NCBI GenBank assembly: GCA_900542935.1
Contig: UQPN01000015.1
Coordinates: forward strand, 1 to 56,982
From: an uncultured Eubacteriales bacterium
Lineage (GTDB): Bacteria; Bacillota; Clostridia; Christensenellales; Borkfalkiaceae
Direction of reading: 5' to 3'
Length of the DNA stretch: 56,982 bases
Under the pieces are notes generated by a model. It had not been told where the DNA came from. It did no database searches and saw only the letters and a program-made list of their open reading frames with translations. How positions within the stretch are numbered: the first letter of the stretch is position 1; each line of letters starts with the position of its first letter. Positions 41,827 through 51,447 of this stretch are shown one piece after another. The position numbers were made by a program, and so were the translations under genes.

Positions 41827-43220
41827 ATTTTTCCTCCGTTTCTTTTCCTGAATATTTCCGCCGCAACCAGACATATCGCCGCAACGATACCCGTAAGTCC
41901 CGATGCCGCGCCCTTGCAGCCGGATTGCGTTGTTGCTGCATCGTCGGGCGTTTTATCCGGGGAAGGCGCGTTATCTCCGCCCGCGTTGCCGCCCTGATCG
42001 ATTTGTTTTTCCGCCAGCAGAACGGCGTTGCTTACTTTCCGTTCCGCGCCGTCGGAAGGTTTGTTTCTGAGCTTCAGCCCCTCGCCGTCGGATAAATCCG
42101 CGAGGAACGCCGACGAGCCGCCGCCGTCCAGTTCCAGCGCGTATTTCGCGCCGAAATATGCGGCGAGTTCCGCTTCGCGTTTTACCGAACAGCCCGTGCT
42201 GTACGGCGCCTGTCTGCCGTCAAGCACGGAAAGAAACATCGTTCCGTCCTCTTTTACGCCGATAAACGTACGGGGCGTGCCCCATACGCTGCCCGCGTTA
42301 TCCGAATGGACGTCGGTATTCACAACGCCGTTATCCACAAGCACGCTGTAGCCGCCGATCACCCACGGCATATCTTTGTAAGCGCCGTCCGGTTTGTTTA
42401 CAAGCCTTATGTTTGTGCCGTAGGTAACGTTTTTATAGAAAAATTCCGAAATTTCGTTTTCGCCTTTGATTACCACGGCAAATTCGCCGGTATTCAGCGT
42501 AAGCGGTTTATCGTCGGTTACGCTGCCCTCCACCATGCGGGAGGAAACGGCGGCGGTAGGAAACTGCAGCACGTTTGGATCGGACGTTTTGAATTTATAT
42601 TTTCCGCAAGCGGCAAGGCTTACGTTGTTTGCGGTAGTATATACGGAAAGTTTGCCTTCTTCCGGCGGCCTGTTGATTGCAAAAACGGGATAATACGCAA
42701 CCGACGTTGCCGTCTGCACTTCGACGTACGGAGAATACTGCGTCATTCTTCCGACGACCGCTTTGCCGTTGTTATCGAAACCGAGGCAGTGTTTCGTTTC
42801 GAAACTGCCGATCGTATACACGACGCCGTCCATCACAAGGCTTTCCATATTCTGCCCCGAAGAGAGATCGAAATAATCTCCGTTCACGGCAAGCTTCACT
42901 TTCTTTCCCGTCTTTTTCGTATAATCCGCCGCGATGTCGCTCACGGTGGTTCTTACGATTTTTCCGGCGTCGTCTTTCACGTTGTGAATCACGAATTCGT
43001 ACCAGGCGTTATCGGCGGAGGGATTGTATTCTCCGTAAAACAACGTCTGTTTTCCGTTATCTTCGTATTCGAACTTCCGGTACGTCAGCCCGTCGGTAAC
43101 TATTTCCGTAACGGCTTTCGCGGGATTATCCGCCGAAACTTTCACGGACCGCGGAAAAAACGCGCCGCAAACAATCGCCGCCAGAGCAAGCGGAATAAAA
43201 CAAGAAAATGTTTTTTTCAT
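41823..43220 (-). CDS. Secreted phosphodiester glycosidase family protein (NAGPA, PF09992) with C-terminal Gly-Cys anchor
   Basis: The 465-residue protein has a Sec signal peptide (ending near VSA-DN), then a NAGPA domain. VKLAVNGDYFDLSSGQ and the C-terminal YALELDGGGSSAFLAD, with preceding DGRQAPYSTGCS, are family marks. The human relative removes GlcNAc from phosphodiester-linked mannose. A stretch TLNTGEFAVVIKGENE resembles the module repeated in the two larger secreted proteins upstream. The last 35 residues, GCKGAASG... plus a hydrophobic run and FRKRNGGKI, form a Cys-containing membrane anchor with no LPXTG. The ribosome binding site is weak (AAAGAGA). Confidence 0.88.
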   Translation of the reverse strand: MKKTFSCFIPLALAAIVCGAFFPRSVKVSADNPAKAVTEIVTDGLTYRKFEYEDNGKQTLFYGEYNPSADNAWYEFVIHNVKDDAGKIVRTTVSDIAADYTKKTGKKVKLAVNGDYFDLSSGQNMESLVMDGVVYTIGSFETKHCLGFDNNGKAVVGRMTQYSPYVEVQTATSVAYYPVFAINRPPEEGKLSVYTTANNVSLAACGKYKFKTSDPNVLQFPTAAVSSRMVEGSVTDDKPLTLNTGEFAVVIKGENEISEFFYKNVTYGTNIRLVNKPDGAYKDMPWVIGGYSVLVDNGVVNTDVHSDNAGSVWGTPRTFIGVKEDGTMFLSVLDGRQAPYSTGCSVKREAELAAYFGAKYALELDGGGSSAFLADLSDGEGLKLRNKPSDGAERKVSNAVLLAEKQIDQGGNAGGDNAPSPDKTPDDAATTQSGCKGAASGLTGIVAAICLVAAEIFRKRNGGKI

Positions 43221-43260
43221 AATTTTATGGTCTCTTTGTCTGCTTTTTTTTGCACTACGG

Positions 43261-43288
43261 CGGTTTCCCGTCCGACGACGGGAAACCG
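43261..43288 (-). promoter_or_regulatory. Intercistronic stem-loop without T tract
   Basis: Twelve perfect base pairs, CGGTTTCCCGTC (43261-43272) with GACGGGAAACCG (43277-43288), with a 4-base loop. It lies between the 851-residue lipoprotein gene and the NAGPA-type gene and is followed on the minus strand by A, not T, residues. It is more likely an mRNA-stabilising or processing element than a terminator. Confidence 0.6.
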
Positions 43289-43321
43289 TTTCTGTGCGTT
43301 GCGATTCAATTTTCGTTACGT

Positions 43322-45877
43322 TCAGATGCTTGCGAGATCGATTCCGAAGAAAGATATCTTCGCACCGATGGTTCTGTGCTTGTTGGCAAACGTTCTTGCC
43401 GTATCCGCTTCGCCTTTATTTACGTTCGGAAACGCCACGAGAATTTCGCCTTCGGCAAGATTCGCAAAGGCATGCGCCGCATAATTAGCGTTGCTTACGG
43501 CATCTTCGCCCGTAAAATTCTTTTCCGTATTGTACTCGGCGAATTTCTGCCGCACGTTGGTATCTCCGCTCAGCGCGCTGTGCGTTTCGTCCATATAATA
43601 GCCGTTCGCCGCATCGTAAATCTTCGTGATTTTACCCGTTGCGGCATTGACGACAAACGCATACCCGTAACCGTTGCCTTTCACCGTGCCCGTGTAGTTT
43701 TTGGAATAAACGTTGACATACCCTGCGGCGTTCGTCCAGGCGGCGTTCACGTTCACCGCAAGCGTTGCGGAATCGTTGCCGATGGTTACGTTGTTTTCGT
43801 TGATTGCCACCATGCCGACGGAAACGACTTTCGTACCGAACCCGGCGCGGAGATTACCGTTGGCAAACGTTCTTGCGGAATCCGCCGCGTTGTTGCCGTC
43901 GTTGGGGAACGCTACCAGCGTTTCGCCCTCGGCAAGGTGCGTAAACGCATACGTTACGTAATTCGCGGTGGTTAATCCGCCTTCCATCAGCGCGAACTTG
44001 ATACGATGTCCGTCCGTAATCGTTTCGTCCATAGGATAGGTCAGCGCCGAATGCGCCGCATCCATATACGCGCCGCTGACGGCATCGTACGTTTTAATCA
44101 GTTTTCCATCGGCATCGAGCACTACGGCGATTCCGTTGCCGTTGGCTTTGATTTCGCCCTGATACGCTTTCGTGTATACCATCACGACGCCCGCCGCGTT
44201 GCTCCACGTTGTGTTTTTAAGCACTTTGAACTGCGCTTTCGCCGTGCCCGCGGTTACGGTTTTCATACCGAACGTATAACCGTCGACGGAAAACGTTTCG
44301 TTGATTTTTCTGTTGCCCAGAAGCAACGTATACGTGGCGTTGTTGTGCATGCCGTAACGAGGTGCGATTACCAGCGTTTCGCCGTCGCCGAGAGAAGCGA
44401 ACGAAAGAGCGATGAAATTCTGCTGCGTAAGCGGCGTTTCCAGCGAAGAACCCGCCACGCCGGACGTATTTTCCGCATCGTAATATTTCGCGTTGGCGCC
44501 GTCGTAAATTCTTACGATTTTCGAAGAAGCGTCATCGATGACGAACGCCTGACCGTAAGCGCTGTCCGCCACCGTACCCGTAAATTCTTTCGTATAAATC
44601 ACGAAATCAACTTTGGTGTAATCGGCAACGGTAACGTTCTGTTTGATAACGATATTTTCGATGCCTGTTTTCGCGGAGCCGATCGATACATTCGTAACGT
44701 TATCCGCCACGATGACTTTACGGGTAAAACGCGTGATGTTTCCGTTGGCGTCGGAAACGTTCATATCCACGGTGTATTCGCCGGACTGATCGCCGTTGTA
44801 TCCGCCGATATTTTCGATATTGATCTGCAGATTCGTGATGTCGTCGGAAACGTCGAACGTACCGTTATCGTCGGAAACGGAAATGCCGCTTACCGCAAGC
44901 GCGCGCATATCGGCTTCCGTGGTGCCGAGGGCTACCGTAAGCGCGGGGCAATTTCTCACGATGGGCGCCTTATCGGCGTACGGCGTTAAAATGGTTTCCG
45001 GTTCGTCTTCCCAGTACAGCTGAACGGACGTGCCGTACTGATAAATCACGTTTTTATTGATGAACGAACGTCCGTCGTAATTGAAGCCCTGCCCCATCAT
45101 GCCCGTCGTAACCACTACGGCAAAGCCGCCCGCGGGAATCGTCATGTATTTGTACGTATCGTTCGCTACGGAATATTCCACGTCGTCGTATACGAAACTC
45201 TTTGCCGTGGATCCCATGCGCTGAGGATGATCGATATTCATCAAAGCGCCGTTGGCACCGTCTCTGCCTTCGATGACCATGCCGTTTTTCGTAAGAATCG
45301 CGGCTTCTCCGCCGCCGCCCGCAATGCTGAGCACGACGCTGCTTTCGGAAGCGTTGTAAAATACGCCGTTTTTATAATCTTCGTACGTTGCGTCCGCGGT
45401 AAGCGTATAGAACAAATCGTGCGAGAATTTCATGATCGCGCCGTCTGTCCAGTTGGAATCGATGGCTTTTTCCGCTTTAAGAACAAGCGCGGAAGGCGCT
45501 TTCACCACTTTCACCGTGCGGGTGATTTCCGTTGTTTCGCCTTTGGAATTCGTTGCCTTATATTTTACGGTGTACGTGCCGACGGTATTCGCGTCGAATC
45601 CGCCGTCATCGGAAATCGTGGCTTTCAGATCGGAATCGTAATCGTCGGCAACCGTGATGCCCACCAGAAGATTGATTTCGTCTTCGGGCGTGCCCTGCGT
45701 GATTTCCAACGTTTCCATACCGCTTGCAATCGTGATTTTCGGTTTTGTAAACGTCTGTTCTCCGGGTTTCGGATCGTTGTTATCCGGCTTGTCGTTTCCG
45801 CAAGCCGCAACGCCCGTTGCCGTGCACAACGTAAGTGCGAATGCCAGTGCCGTAAACAGCAGTTTTTTGTGTCTCAT
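43322..45877 (-). CDS. Large surface lipoprotein with Ig-like domains and tandem repeated modules
   Basis: 851 residues. A lipoprotein signal (lipobox VAAC, Cys26) is followed by two DUF5011-like immunoglobulin folds. The first is about 45-130, with GTYTVKYKATNSKGETTEITRTVKV; the second follows residue 300, with SGEYTVDMNVSDANGN. Around these are four copies of a module of about 110-145 residues, in which an AFV(V/I)xxATGKI-type strand precedes an L(A/G)xGExLVAFPN-type turn and an ARTFAN segment. The last two copies are clearly homologous. No catalytic motif is seen. It probably binds or presents glycans at the cell surface. Start ATG with GGAGG; no C-terminal anchor. Confidence 0.8.
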   Translation of the reverse strand: MRHKKLLFTALAFALTLCTATGVAACGNDKPDNNDPKPGEQTFTKPKITIASGMETLEITQGTPEDEINLLVGITVADDYDSDLKATISDDGGFDANTVGTYTVKYKATNSKGETTEITRTVKVVKAPSALVLKAEKAIDSNWTDGAIMKFSHDLFYTLTADATYEDYKNGVFYNASESSVVLSIAGGGGEAAILTKNGMVIEGRDGANGALMNIDHPQRMGSTAKSFVYDDVEYSVANDTYKYMTIPAGGFAVVVTTGMMGQGFNYDGRSFINKNVIYQYGTSVQLYWEDEPETILTPYADKAPIVRNCPALTVALGTTEADMRALAVSGISVSDDNGTFDVSDDITNLQINIENIGGYNGDQSGEYTVDMNVSDANGNITRFTRKVIVADNVTNVSIGSAKTGIENIVIKQNVTVADYTKVDFVIYTKEFTGTVADSAYGQAFVIDDASSKIVRIYDGANAKYYDAENTSGVAGSSLETPLTQQNFIALSFASLGDGETLVIAPRYGMHNNATYTLLLGNRKINETFSVDGYTFGMKTVTAGTAKAQFKVLKNTTWSNAAGVVMVYTKAYQGEIKANGNGIAVVLDADGKLIKTYDAVSGAYMDAAHSALTYPMDETITDGHRIKFALMEGGLTTANYVTYAFTHLAEGETLVAFPNDGNNAADSARTFANGNLRAGFGTKVVSVGMVAINENNVTIGNDSATLAVNVNAAWTNAAGYVNVYSKNYTGTVKGNGYGYAFVVNAATGKITKIYDAANGYYMDETHSALSGDTNVRQKFAEYNTEKNFTGEDAVSNANYAAHAFANLAEGEILVAFPNVNKGEADTARTFANKHRTIGAKISFFGIDLASI

Positions 45878-45942
45878 AAATATTCCTCCATTATTTCTCG
45901 CGACGTTTTTCGCCGCTTATTTTTTTCTCATATCATTCGGAC

Positions 45943-48900
45943 TTATTCGCCGCGCTTTTTTCCGCGCGCGCACACCGTTACGCCTGCCGCAACCAGCGTT
46001 ATGAGCGCCGCGCCCGCGCCGAAAGAAGATTTGCATCCCTTCTTTTTTCCGTCGGCGTTATCTTCGTCCTTGCCGGGACCGACGGGATCGGGAACCGGAT
46101 CAGGCGAAGGATTCTTCGCTTCGAGCATCGCCTGTTTTCTTTCCAGCAGCGAGGAAAGTTCGGAAAGTGATTCGCTCAGACGAGCCTGCGCGTACCCGCT
46201 TGCGAGTTTCCGCAAAGACGACGTTTTCGCAATATCTTTCACCGCCGTGCCGATGGCGCCGAGCTCTTCCGCCGTGCTATACGGCATGGAAAGAATGTTT
46301 CTGAATTTCGCTTCCAGCGCGGATTTCTGTTCCTCATTCATGCCGCCCGCGGGAATATACAACCGATCGGCGCGATCGAGCATCGTATCGAAATACGCTT
46401 TCAGTATTTTATCCGTCTGCGCGTGGGGCAACACCGCGGGCGCGGAATTATACCCCGCTTTCAAAACCTTCTGCACGTCGGCGTGCCCGATAATCTGCGT
46501 GGAACAGAAAATTGCGTAGCCGTCCGCGCCGCCGAGATACGAAGCTTCGATCTGATTGACGTTTTCGTAAGCGGGAAGTCCGCGGAAAGAACTTGCAAGC
46601 CCCGTATAATAATAGCACGAGCCGCCGGAAATCAGAATCATATCCGCCACGCCCTGCAATACGTCTACGGAAGAATCGTAATACGCCATCGGCGTGGCGA
46701 TGTCTATCCAGCCGTTTGCAATCCATGTGCGCCAGTCCTGCTTTTTCTGTTCCAGCGTAGAAGTCGGAGAAGAGAACACCGCCGTGGAAAGAAGCAACGA
46801 ACTTTCGCCTTTCACTTCTTTGTTCACTCTTTCCACAAAAGCATTTACCGCGTTTACGCGATAATCGCACCATTTTTTATAATTTTCTTCGGCGGCGGCA
46901 TTGTAATTGGAATTCAATACCCATTTTCTGAACGCCGTAATCATGTCTTTTACGGAAGAAGAAGCGTTGAGTTTATCCGCCACGCCCACGGACGCCGCAA
47001 ATTCCAGCATCGCGTTTTTCGTATATCCCGTGTCCTCTTTCTGCGTGGATACCGGGTAACGGATATAATCGAGATTCAGCCCTTTTATCAGCGGATTCTT
47101 TTCGACGAGTTCTTTATAATAGGCAATCAGGAAATCTCCCGTAGCTTTGTTGGAAGGATCGATGAATATGTATGCCCCGCCTTCTTTGCGCTGATAAATC
47201 GTTCCGTCGTCGTTGTATACAATCCAGTCCTCGTGTTCGCGAAGCAATCTGACGTCGGTGCTGAGCCCCACGTAGAAATCTTCCACCCAGGCATGCACTT
47301 CGATGCCGCGTTCTGCCGCCAGAGCGGTGAATGCGGATACATAATCTTTATACGTACCGTACGAAGCGGAAACAAAATCTTTATGATATTCCACGTAATC
47401 GGAACGGAACATGGAATAGCCGTTGAAAAACGTTTCCAGAAGAATGAGATTGATGCCCGTATCGCGATAAGTATCCAGCGTTTCCGTCAGCGCTTCCAGC
47501 GTTTTTTCGGTAGGACGATGCCACACGGCGCGCGCCGTAACGGGTTTGCTTTCGGCGGATAACGCCGTAAGTTCCTGCGCAACTCTTTCCGCTTTTAATT
47601 TTGCGGTGTTGTACGCCATCAGGGCGTTCGTTTTTTCCTGCGCGCTCCAGGTATTCTGCTCCGTCTTTGCTTCGATATCCTCTTTGAACGCGAGAAGCTT
47701 ATCAAGCTCCGTCCGCGCTTTCTCTATTTTCCGGTTCGCCGCTTCGGTATCGATGTCGTACAACTGCGCAATTTTTTTCTGCGCCGCCGACAAAGCGTCC
47801 TCCACCGCGGCTTTCGTGCTTACGTAATAGCTGTTCAGCGACGTTGTAACATAATATGTTTTTTTCGACGAATCGAGCGACACCGTTGCGCCGAGCGGAA
47901 TATTCGAGCGGATAAAATCTCTTCCTTTGCCGTGCCCGCTGATGACGTAGCCGCCCGCGGGAACAGAACCTACGTTCACGCCGCGTTCCACCACGGTGCC
48001 CGTGGCGTCTACCGCGACTTCGTAGCCGTACACGTTGGTGCCCGTGCCCGCGGAGCCGTTATAGCTCCAGCCGTCGTGATAGATAATCGTCTGATCCGTG
48101 CCGCGGTAAGCCGCAAAGGGAGAAGTAGCCGTTTCCATTCTTCCGGGGTTGGAATTGAATTCGTCGGTGCTGCTTTGCGAGTCGTAATAATCGTAATTAT
48201 AAACGTAAGAAATCGCTTCGCCGCCGAAACGGATATAATCGAAGCCGACCATCGTGAGTTTATCCCCTGCGGAAAAACGCTGATTTTCCATCATGATTCC
48301 GCGGTAGCCCTCGCCGTAGGCGCTTAATACGAAGCCGTTATCGGGGATGAAAATTCCGGAAGCGTCGCCCTCGCCGAACGCGCGGAAATTTTGTACCACG
48401 AATTTTCCGCTGGTTTCGTCGTATACGGCAGCCATTTCCGTTCCGTATACGTTCGTTCCCGTTTTATCGCCGAAATCATAATCGTAATACACCACCATCG
48501 GCGCGCTTCTGTTGCCGTTGATGAGATCGATTGCCACGCGGCTTCCCGATTCGGATTCCACCGCTTTATCGGCAATCGCAATCGCCGTGCCGCCGAGTTC
48601 CACCACGTCGTTTACACGCAGCGCGTATGATTCCGACTTCGGCACGGACAAAACAAACCCGCCCACGGGGATGTAGGTTGTTCCGTCGCCCTCGGCGTTT
48701 ATCGCCGTTACGCAATATTTACCGTCGCTGTTTTTTTCCACGGAATATTCGGTATAATCTCCCGTCCGCTTCGTTGTGGTATAAGGATAGGCGGCGGTGA
48801 AAATCACCGTCTGCGAGCCCGTCATAACGGAGGCATTCACCGTTTCGGAGGCGGACACCAGCGTGCCGTTTTCGGCGTTATCTTTATAGGTAACGGGGTT

Positions 48901-49083
48901 GCTTACGATGTTTTTGATTTCTATCGAGGAAGTAACGTTTTTAAGCGTAATGTTGTTTTTGCCCCAGTTGCCGCTTGTTTCCGCTGCCGAAGCGGAGCGC
49001 GGTTCCGCTGCCAGCATACCTCCCGTAAAGCACAAAACCGCCGCGGCAAACGCACAAATCAGTTTCGGATATTTTTTCTTCAT
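45943..49083 (-). CDS. Secreted GHL10-type glycoside hydrolase (PF02638) with N-terminal modules and C-terminal Gly-Cys anchor
   Basis: The 1046-residue protein has a signal peptide (ASA-AE). Three N-terminal modules follow, marked by IPVGGFVLS, IPDNGFVLSAYG and VPAGGYVISGHG. Next is a coiled-coil-like helix region (about 440-500), then a barrel with ARAVWHRPTE, LILLETFFNG, GIEVHAWVEDFY and LNLDYIRYPV, the GHL10/YngK family of putative hydrolases. The C-terminus is a second helical region, a Pro/Asp-rich linker and KKGCKSSFG plus a hydrophobic run and RGKKRGE. The substrate is unknown. ATG 49083 has GGAGG lying at the DUF4127 stop codon, so translation is coupled. The frame is open upstream to 49152. 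Confidence 0.88.
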   Translation of the reverse strand: MKKKYPKLICAFAAAVLCFTGGMLAAEPRSASAAETSGNWGKNNITLKNVTSSIEIKNIVSNPVTYKDNAENGTLVSASETVNASVMTGSQTVIFTAAYPYTTTKRTGDYTEYSVEKNSDGKYCVTAINAEGDGTTYIPVGGFVLSVPKSESYALRVNDVVELGGTAIAIADKAVESESGSRVAIDLINGNRSAPMVVYYDYDFGDKTGTNVYGTEMAAVYDETSGKFVVQNFRAFGEGDASGIFIPDNGFVLSAYGEGYRGIMMENQRFSAGDKLTMVGFDYIRFGGEAISYVYNYDYYDSQSSTDEFNSNPGRMETATSPFAAYRGTDQTIIYHDGWSYNGSAGTGTNVYGYEVAVDATGTVVERGVNVGSVPAGGYVISGHGKGRDFIRSNIPLGATVSLDSSKKTYYVTTSLNSYYVSTKAAVEDALSAAQKKIAQLYDIDTEAANRKIEKARTELDKLLAFKEDIEAKTEQNTWSAQEKTNALMAYNTAKLKAERVAQELTALSAESKPVTARAVWHRPTEKTLEALTETLDTYRDTGINLILLETFFNGYSMFRSDYVEYHKDFVSASYGTYKDYVSAFTALAAERGIEVHAWVEDFYVGLSTDVRLLREHEDWIVYNDDGTIYQRKEGGAYIFIDPSNKATGDFLIAYYKELVEKNPLIKGLNLDYIRYPVSTQKEDTGYTKNAMLEFAASVGVADKLNASSSVKDMITAFRKWVLNSNYNAAAEENYKKWCDYRVNAVNAFVERVNKEVKGESSLLLSTAVFSSPTSTLEQKKQDWRTWIANGWIDIATPMAYYDSSVDVLQGVADMILISGGSCYYYTGLASSFRGLPAYENVNQIEASYLGGADGYAIFCSTQIIGHADVQKVLKAGYNSAPAVLPHAQTDKILKAYFDTMLDRADRLYIPAGGMNEEQKSALEAKFRNILSMPYSTAEELGAIGTAVKDIAKTSSLRKLASGYAQARLSESLSELSSLLERKQAMLEAKNPSPDPVPDPVGPGKDEDNADGKKKGCKSSFGAGAALITLVAAGVTVCARGKKRGE

Positions 49084-49085
49084 CT

Positions 49086-50594
49086 TTATTCCTCCGTCCG
49101 TCTTTCCACCGTCAGCCCCACTTCGAACATTCTGTTCCAGGGCATATAGCATCGATCGATTTTATATTTTTCCGAAATTTCGGGGTAATTTTTCCCGATA
49201 AAATCTTCGAGAACGCTTTTCGTTTTTTCGCTTACTTTGCCCGTATATCCGTCCGCGTGAAAATAATCGCAGCCGATTTCCGGAAGATAGTTTTCGCAAA
49301 GGTATTTCCGCGCGTACGAACAGTATCCGACGTCCTCGTAAATGCGTTCCGCGGTGAATTTTTCGTGCGTTTTCGTATCGCCGAAAAATTTGCGGAAAAT
49401 GCTTTGACAAATCGTTGTTCCCAGCGAATTCGACGAGGTGTTCCAGCCGGCATACCCCCACAGATTCAATAAGCCCACGCTTGCGGAAAGCCGCTTGCAA
49501 AACTCTATGTCGCCGCCGTTCACGTAGGCGATGTCCGCCACGGCAAAGCCTTTCCCTTCCGCTTTCGCTTCCGCGATTTTTTCGACGAACGCGGGAAGAT
49601 TGCGCCGATCGTACGCTTCGCCGTATTGTTCGCCGGCGTTTTTCATTTCGCCTGCCGGAAGGTTGCAGAAAAGCAATATATCCGCGTCTTTCCGATTTTC
49701 GCAAAACGTTGCGCCCGCATTGACGATTTGTTTTTTTATGCTTTCTTCCACCGCGCGATCTTCGAATAAGGGAATCACTTTTTTACAGCTTTCGTCCGGG
49801 TAGACGGGGCATATTTTCGGCGAAATACCCTTGAAATCGCATACGGCGGCGGCAAGAAGAGTGAGCCCCGTTTCGTCCGCGCCCGGATAAATATCCGCCT
49901 GCAGACCTTTTTCGCGGATGAGTTTCCGGATTTCCGCCTGATCCGCCGCGGTGTAGCCGTACGGCGAGGAATCGTCCTGCGGAATAACGAATTTATCGAT
50001 AATTTTTTCTTCGTACAGCGCAAGACATTTTTTCACGAGCGCGAGATTTACCTTTCTTCTCGCCAGATAATCGCCCAGATACTTGCCGCACGCCGCGCCC
50101 AGCGTCGCTTTCTTTTCTTCGTATTCCGCGGCGCCGACGACGCCTGCGGCGTATTTATGTTCGTTCTGCCCGTAAAGAAAAATTTCTCTGCCGCATGTTT
50201 CGTAATAGTCGGGCTCTTCGTCCGCACTAGAATACGACGGACAGCGCATAATCAGCGAAAACGCGTAAATTTTCAGCGCGGGATTGCTTTGTCTGATTTC
50301 TTCTAAGACGTTCAGCCGCCGCGTAAGCGTTTCTTCGCTGAAATGATGCAGCCGCGAAGGAACGATTCCCCCGTACAGCAACATATCCGCGGAAGCGAGG
50401 AGATAATCGGCGTCTTTACATTCGTTCAGAAGGAACGCACGGATTTTTTCGCTGTCGGCGGGAATTTTTTTCTTCCCCAGAATTTCCGTTGCCGGACGGA
50501 CAAGCGTAAACGACGGGTTTTCTTCGCTTAAGAAGCCCGCGAACGCATAATTGCAAGGTCTTTCGTCTAACGGCAGATAAACTATTTTTTTCAT
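49086..50594 (-). CDS. DUF4127 family protein
   Basis: A 502-residue cytoplasmic protein with the DUF4127 (PF13552) start IVYLPLDERPCNYAF, then LLASADMLLYGGIVPSRLHH, AFSLIMRCPSYSSADEEPDYY, PQDDSSPYGYTAADQ and YPGADETGLTLLAAA. The Asp/Glu/His-rich motifs suggest a metal-dependent or hydrolytic active site, but no reaction is established for the family. It overlaps nanE by four bases (ATGA), so it probably acts in the same amino-sugar pathway. Confidence 0.87.
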   Translation of the reverse strand: MKKIVYLPLDERPCNYAFAGFLSEENPSFTLVRPATEILGKKKIPADSEKIRAFLLNECKDADYLLASADMLLYGGIVPSRLHHFSEETLTRRLNVLEEIRQSNPALKIYAFSLIMRCPSYSSADEEPDYYETCGREIFLYGQNEHKYAAGVVGAAEYEEKKATLGAACGKYLGDYLARRKVNLALVKKCLALYEEKIIDKFVIPQDDSSPYGYTAADQAEIRKLIREKGLQADIYPGADETGLTLLAAAVCDFKGISPKICPVYPDESCKKVIPLFEDRAVEESIKKQIVNAGATFCENRKDADILLFCNLPAGEMKNAGEQYGEAYDRRNLPAFVEKIAEAKAEGKGFAVADIAYVNGGDIEFCKRLSASVGLLNLWGYAGWNTSSNSLGTTICQSIFRKFFGDTKTHEKFTAERIYEDVGYCSYARKYLCENYLPEIGCDYFHADGYTGKVSEKTKSVLEDFIGKNYPEISEKYKIDRCYMPWNRMFEVGLTVERRTEE

Positions 50595-51259
50595 CTTAAA
50601 CTCAGATTTTTCACGAAACGCGCGGTGATTGCCGCGGGGCGCGTAATCGACGAACCTATCACCACGGCATACGGATTGATTTTGCTGATTTTTCTGATTT
50701 CTCCGCGTTCGAAAATGCCGCCCTCGGCGATTACTTTCGACTTTTTAATCGTTTTTACCACTTTTTTCATAAAGCCGATGTCCGGCAAACGGGCGTTTTT
50801 CGTTTCTTTCGTATAGCCGCGGAGCGTTGTGGAAATATAATCGAACCCCAGTTTTTCGGCGTTTTCCGCTTCTTCCGCCGTAGCGATATCCGCCATGATT
50901 TCCATATCCGGGCGCGTTTGCCGCACATAGGCTACCAACTCTTCCAGCGTTTCGCCGTTCGGGCGAGGGCGCAGCGTGGCGTCCATCGCGAGGCAATCGG
51001 CGGAAGTAGCCAGAACGAGATCGACTTCTTTTTTCGTCGGCGTGATATATATTTCGCTGTTTGCATAGCTTTGCTTCACCAAGCCGATGACGGGCACGTT
51101 TACGGTGTTTTTGATGCTTTCCACATCGTAATACAACGCGCGGATACCGCACGCGCCGCCCGCTACGGCGGCTTTCGCCATTAAATTCATTATCCCGTAT
51201 CCGTATAAAGGTTCGTTTTCGCAAGCCTGACAGGATACAATCAATCCTCTATTCAACAT
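50591..51259 (-). CDS. nanE: N-acetylmannosamine-6-phosphate 2-epimerase
   Basis: Converts ManNAc-6-P to GlcNAc-6-P in the cytoplasm. The 222-residue barrel has LIVSCQACENEPLYG at the N-terminus, VNVPVIGLVKQSY, DLVLATSADCLAMDAT, MADIATAEEAENAEKLGFDYISTTLRGYT and VIAEGGIFERGEI, all NanE features. First gene of the large operon, with AGAGG before ATG 51259 and a promoter at 51317-51345. No nanA lyase or nanK is seen; the ROK kinase in the same unit may supply the phosphate. Confidence 0.93.
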   Translation of the reverse strand: MLNRGLIVSCQACENEPLYGYGIMNLMAKAAVAGGACGIRALYYDVESIKNTVNVPVIGLVKQSYANSEIYITPTKKEVDLVLATSADCLAMDATLRPRPNGETLEELVAYVRQTRPDMEIMADIATAEEAENAEKLGFDYISTTLRGYTKETKNARLPDIGFMKKVVKTIKKSKVIAEGGIFERGEIRKISKINPYAVVIGSSITRPAAITARFVKNLSLR

Positions 51260-51316
51260 AAGCCTCTTCTCTTTTTCGGAATTTTTTAAACGGCGTTTTC
51301 CTTTTTAACTGTTTAT

Positions 51317-51345
51317 ATTATATCACAGCGCGTTGCAAACGTCAA
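51317..51345 (-). promoter_or_regulatory. SigA-type promoter of the nanE-led operon
   Basis: Minus strand: TTGACG (51340-51345), 17 bases, TATAAT (51317-51322). It drives ten genes to the terminator at 35930. An AT palindrome GAAAATATTTTC lies upstream at 51408-51419. Confidence 0.82.
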
Positions 51346-51447
51346 ATATTTTTTCATAGTTTTTTTATTTTTTGAAAAATTATTTTTTCTTTTGCATAAT
51401 AAAATATGAAAATATTTTCCCTCTTTCCTGCCTTTTGCCATTTCAAA

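Noticed and set aside
45227..46519. Plus-strand frame of 430 codons opposite the lipoprotein/GHL10 gene boundary
   Set aside because: Crosses two real minus-strand genes and their spacer; no start signal or recognisable domain.
51408..51419. GAAAATATTTTC palindrome as RpiR operator
   Set aside because: It lies in very AT-rich sequence and no equally good copy was found at the GH84 promoter; kept only as a note.
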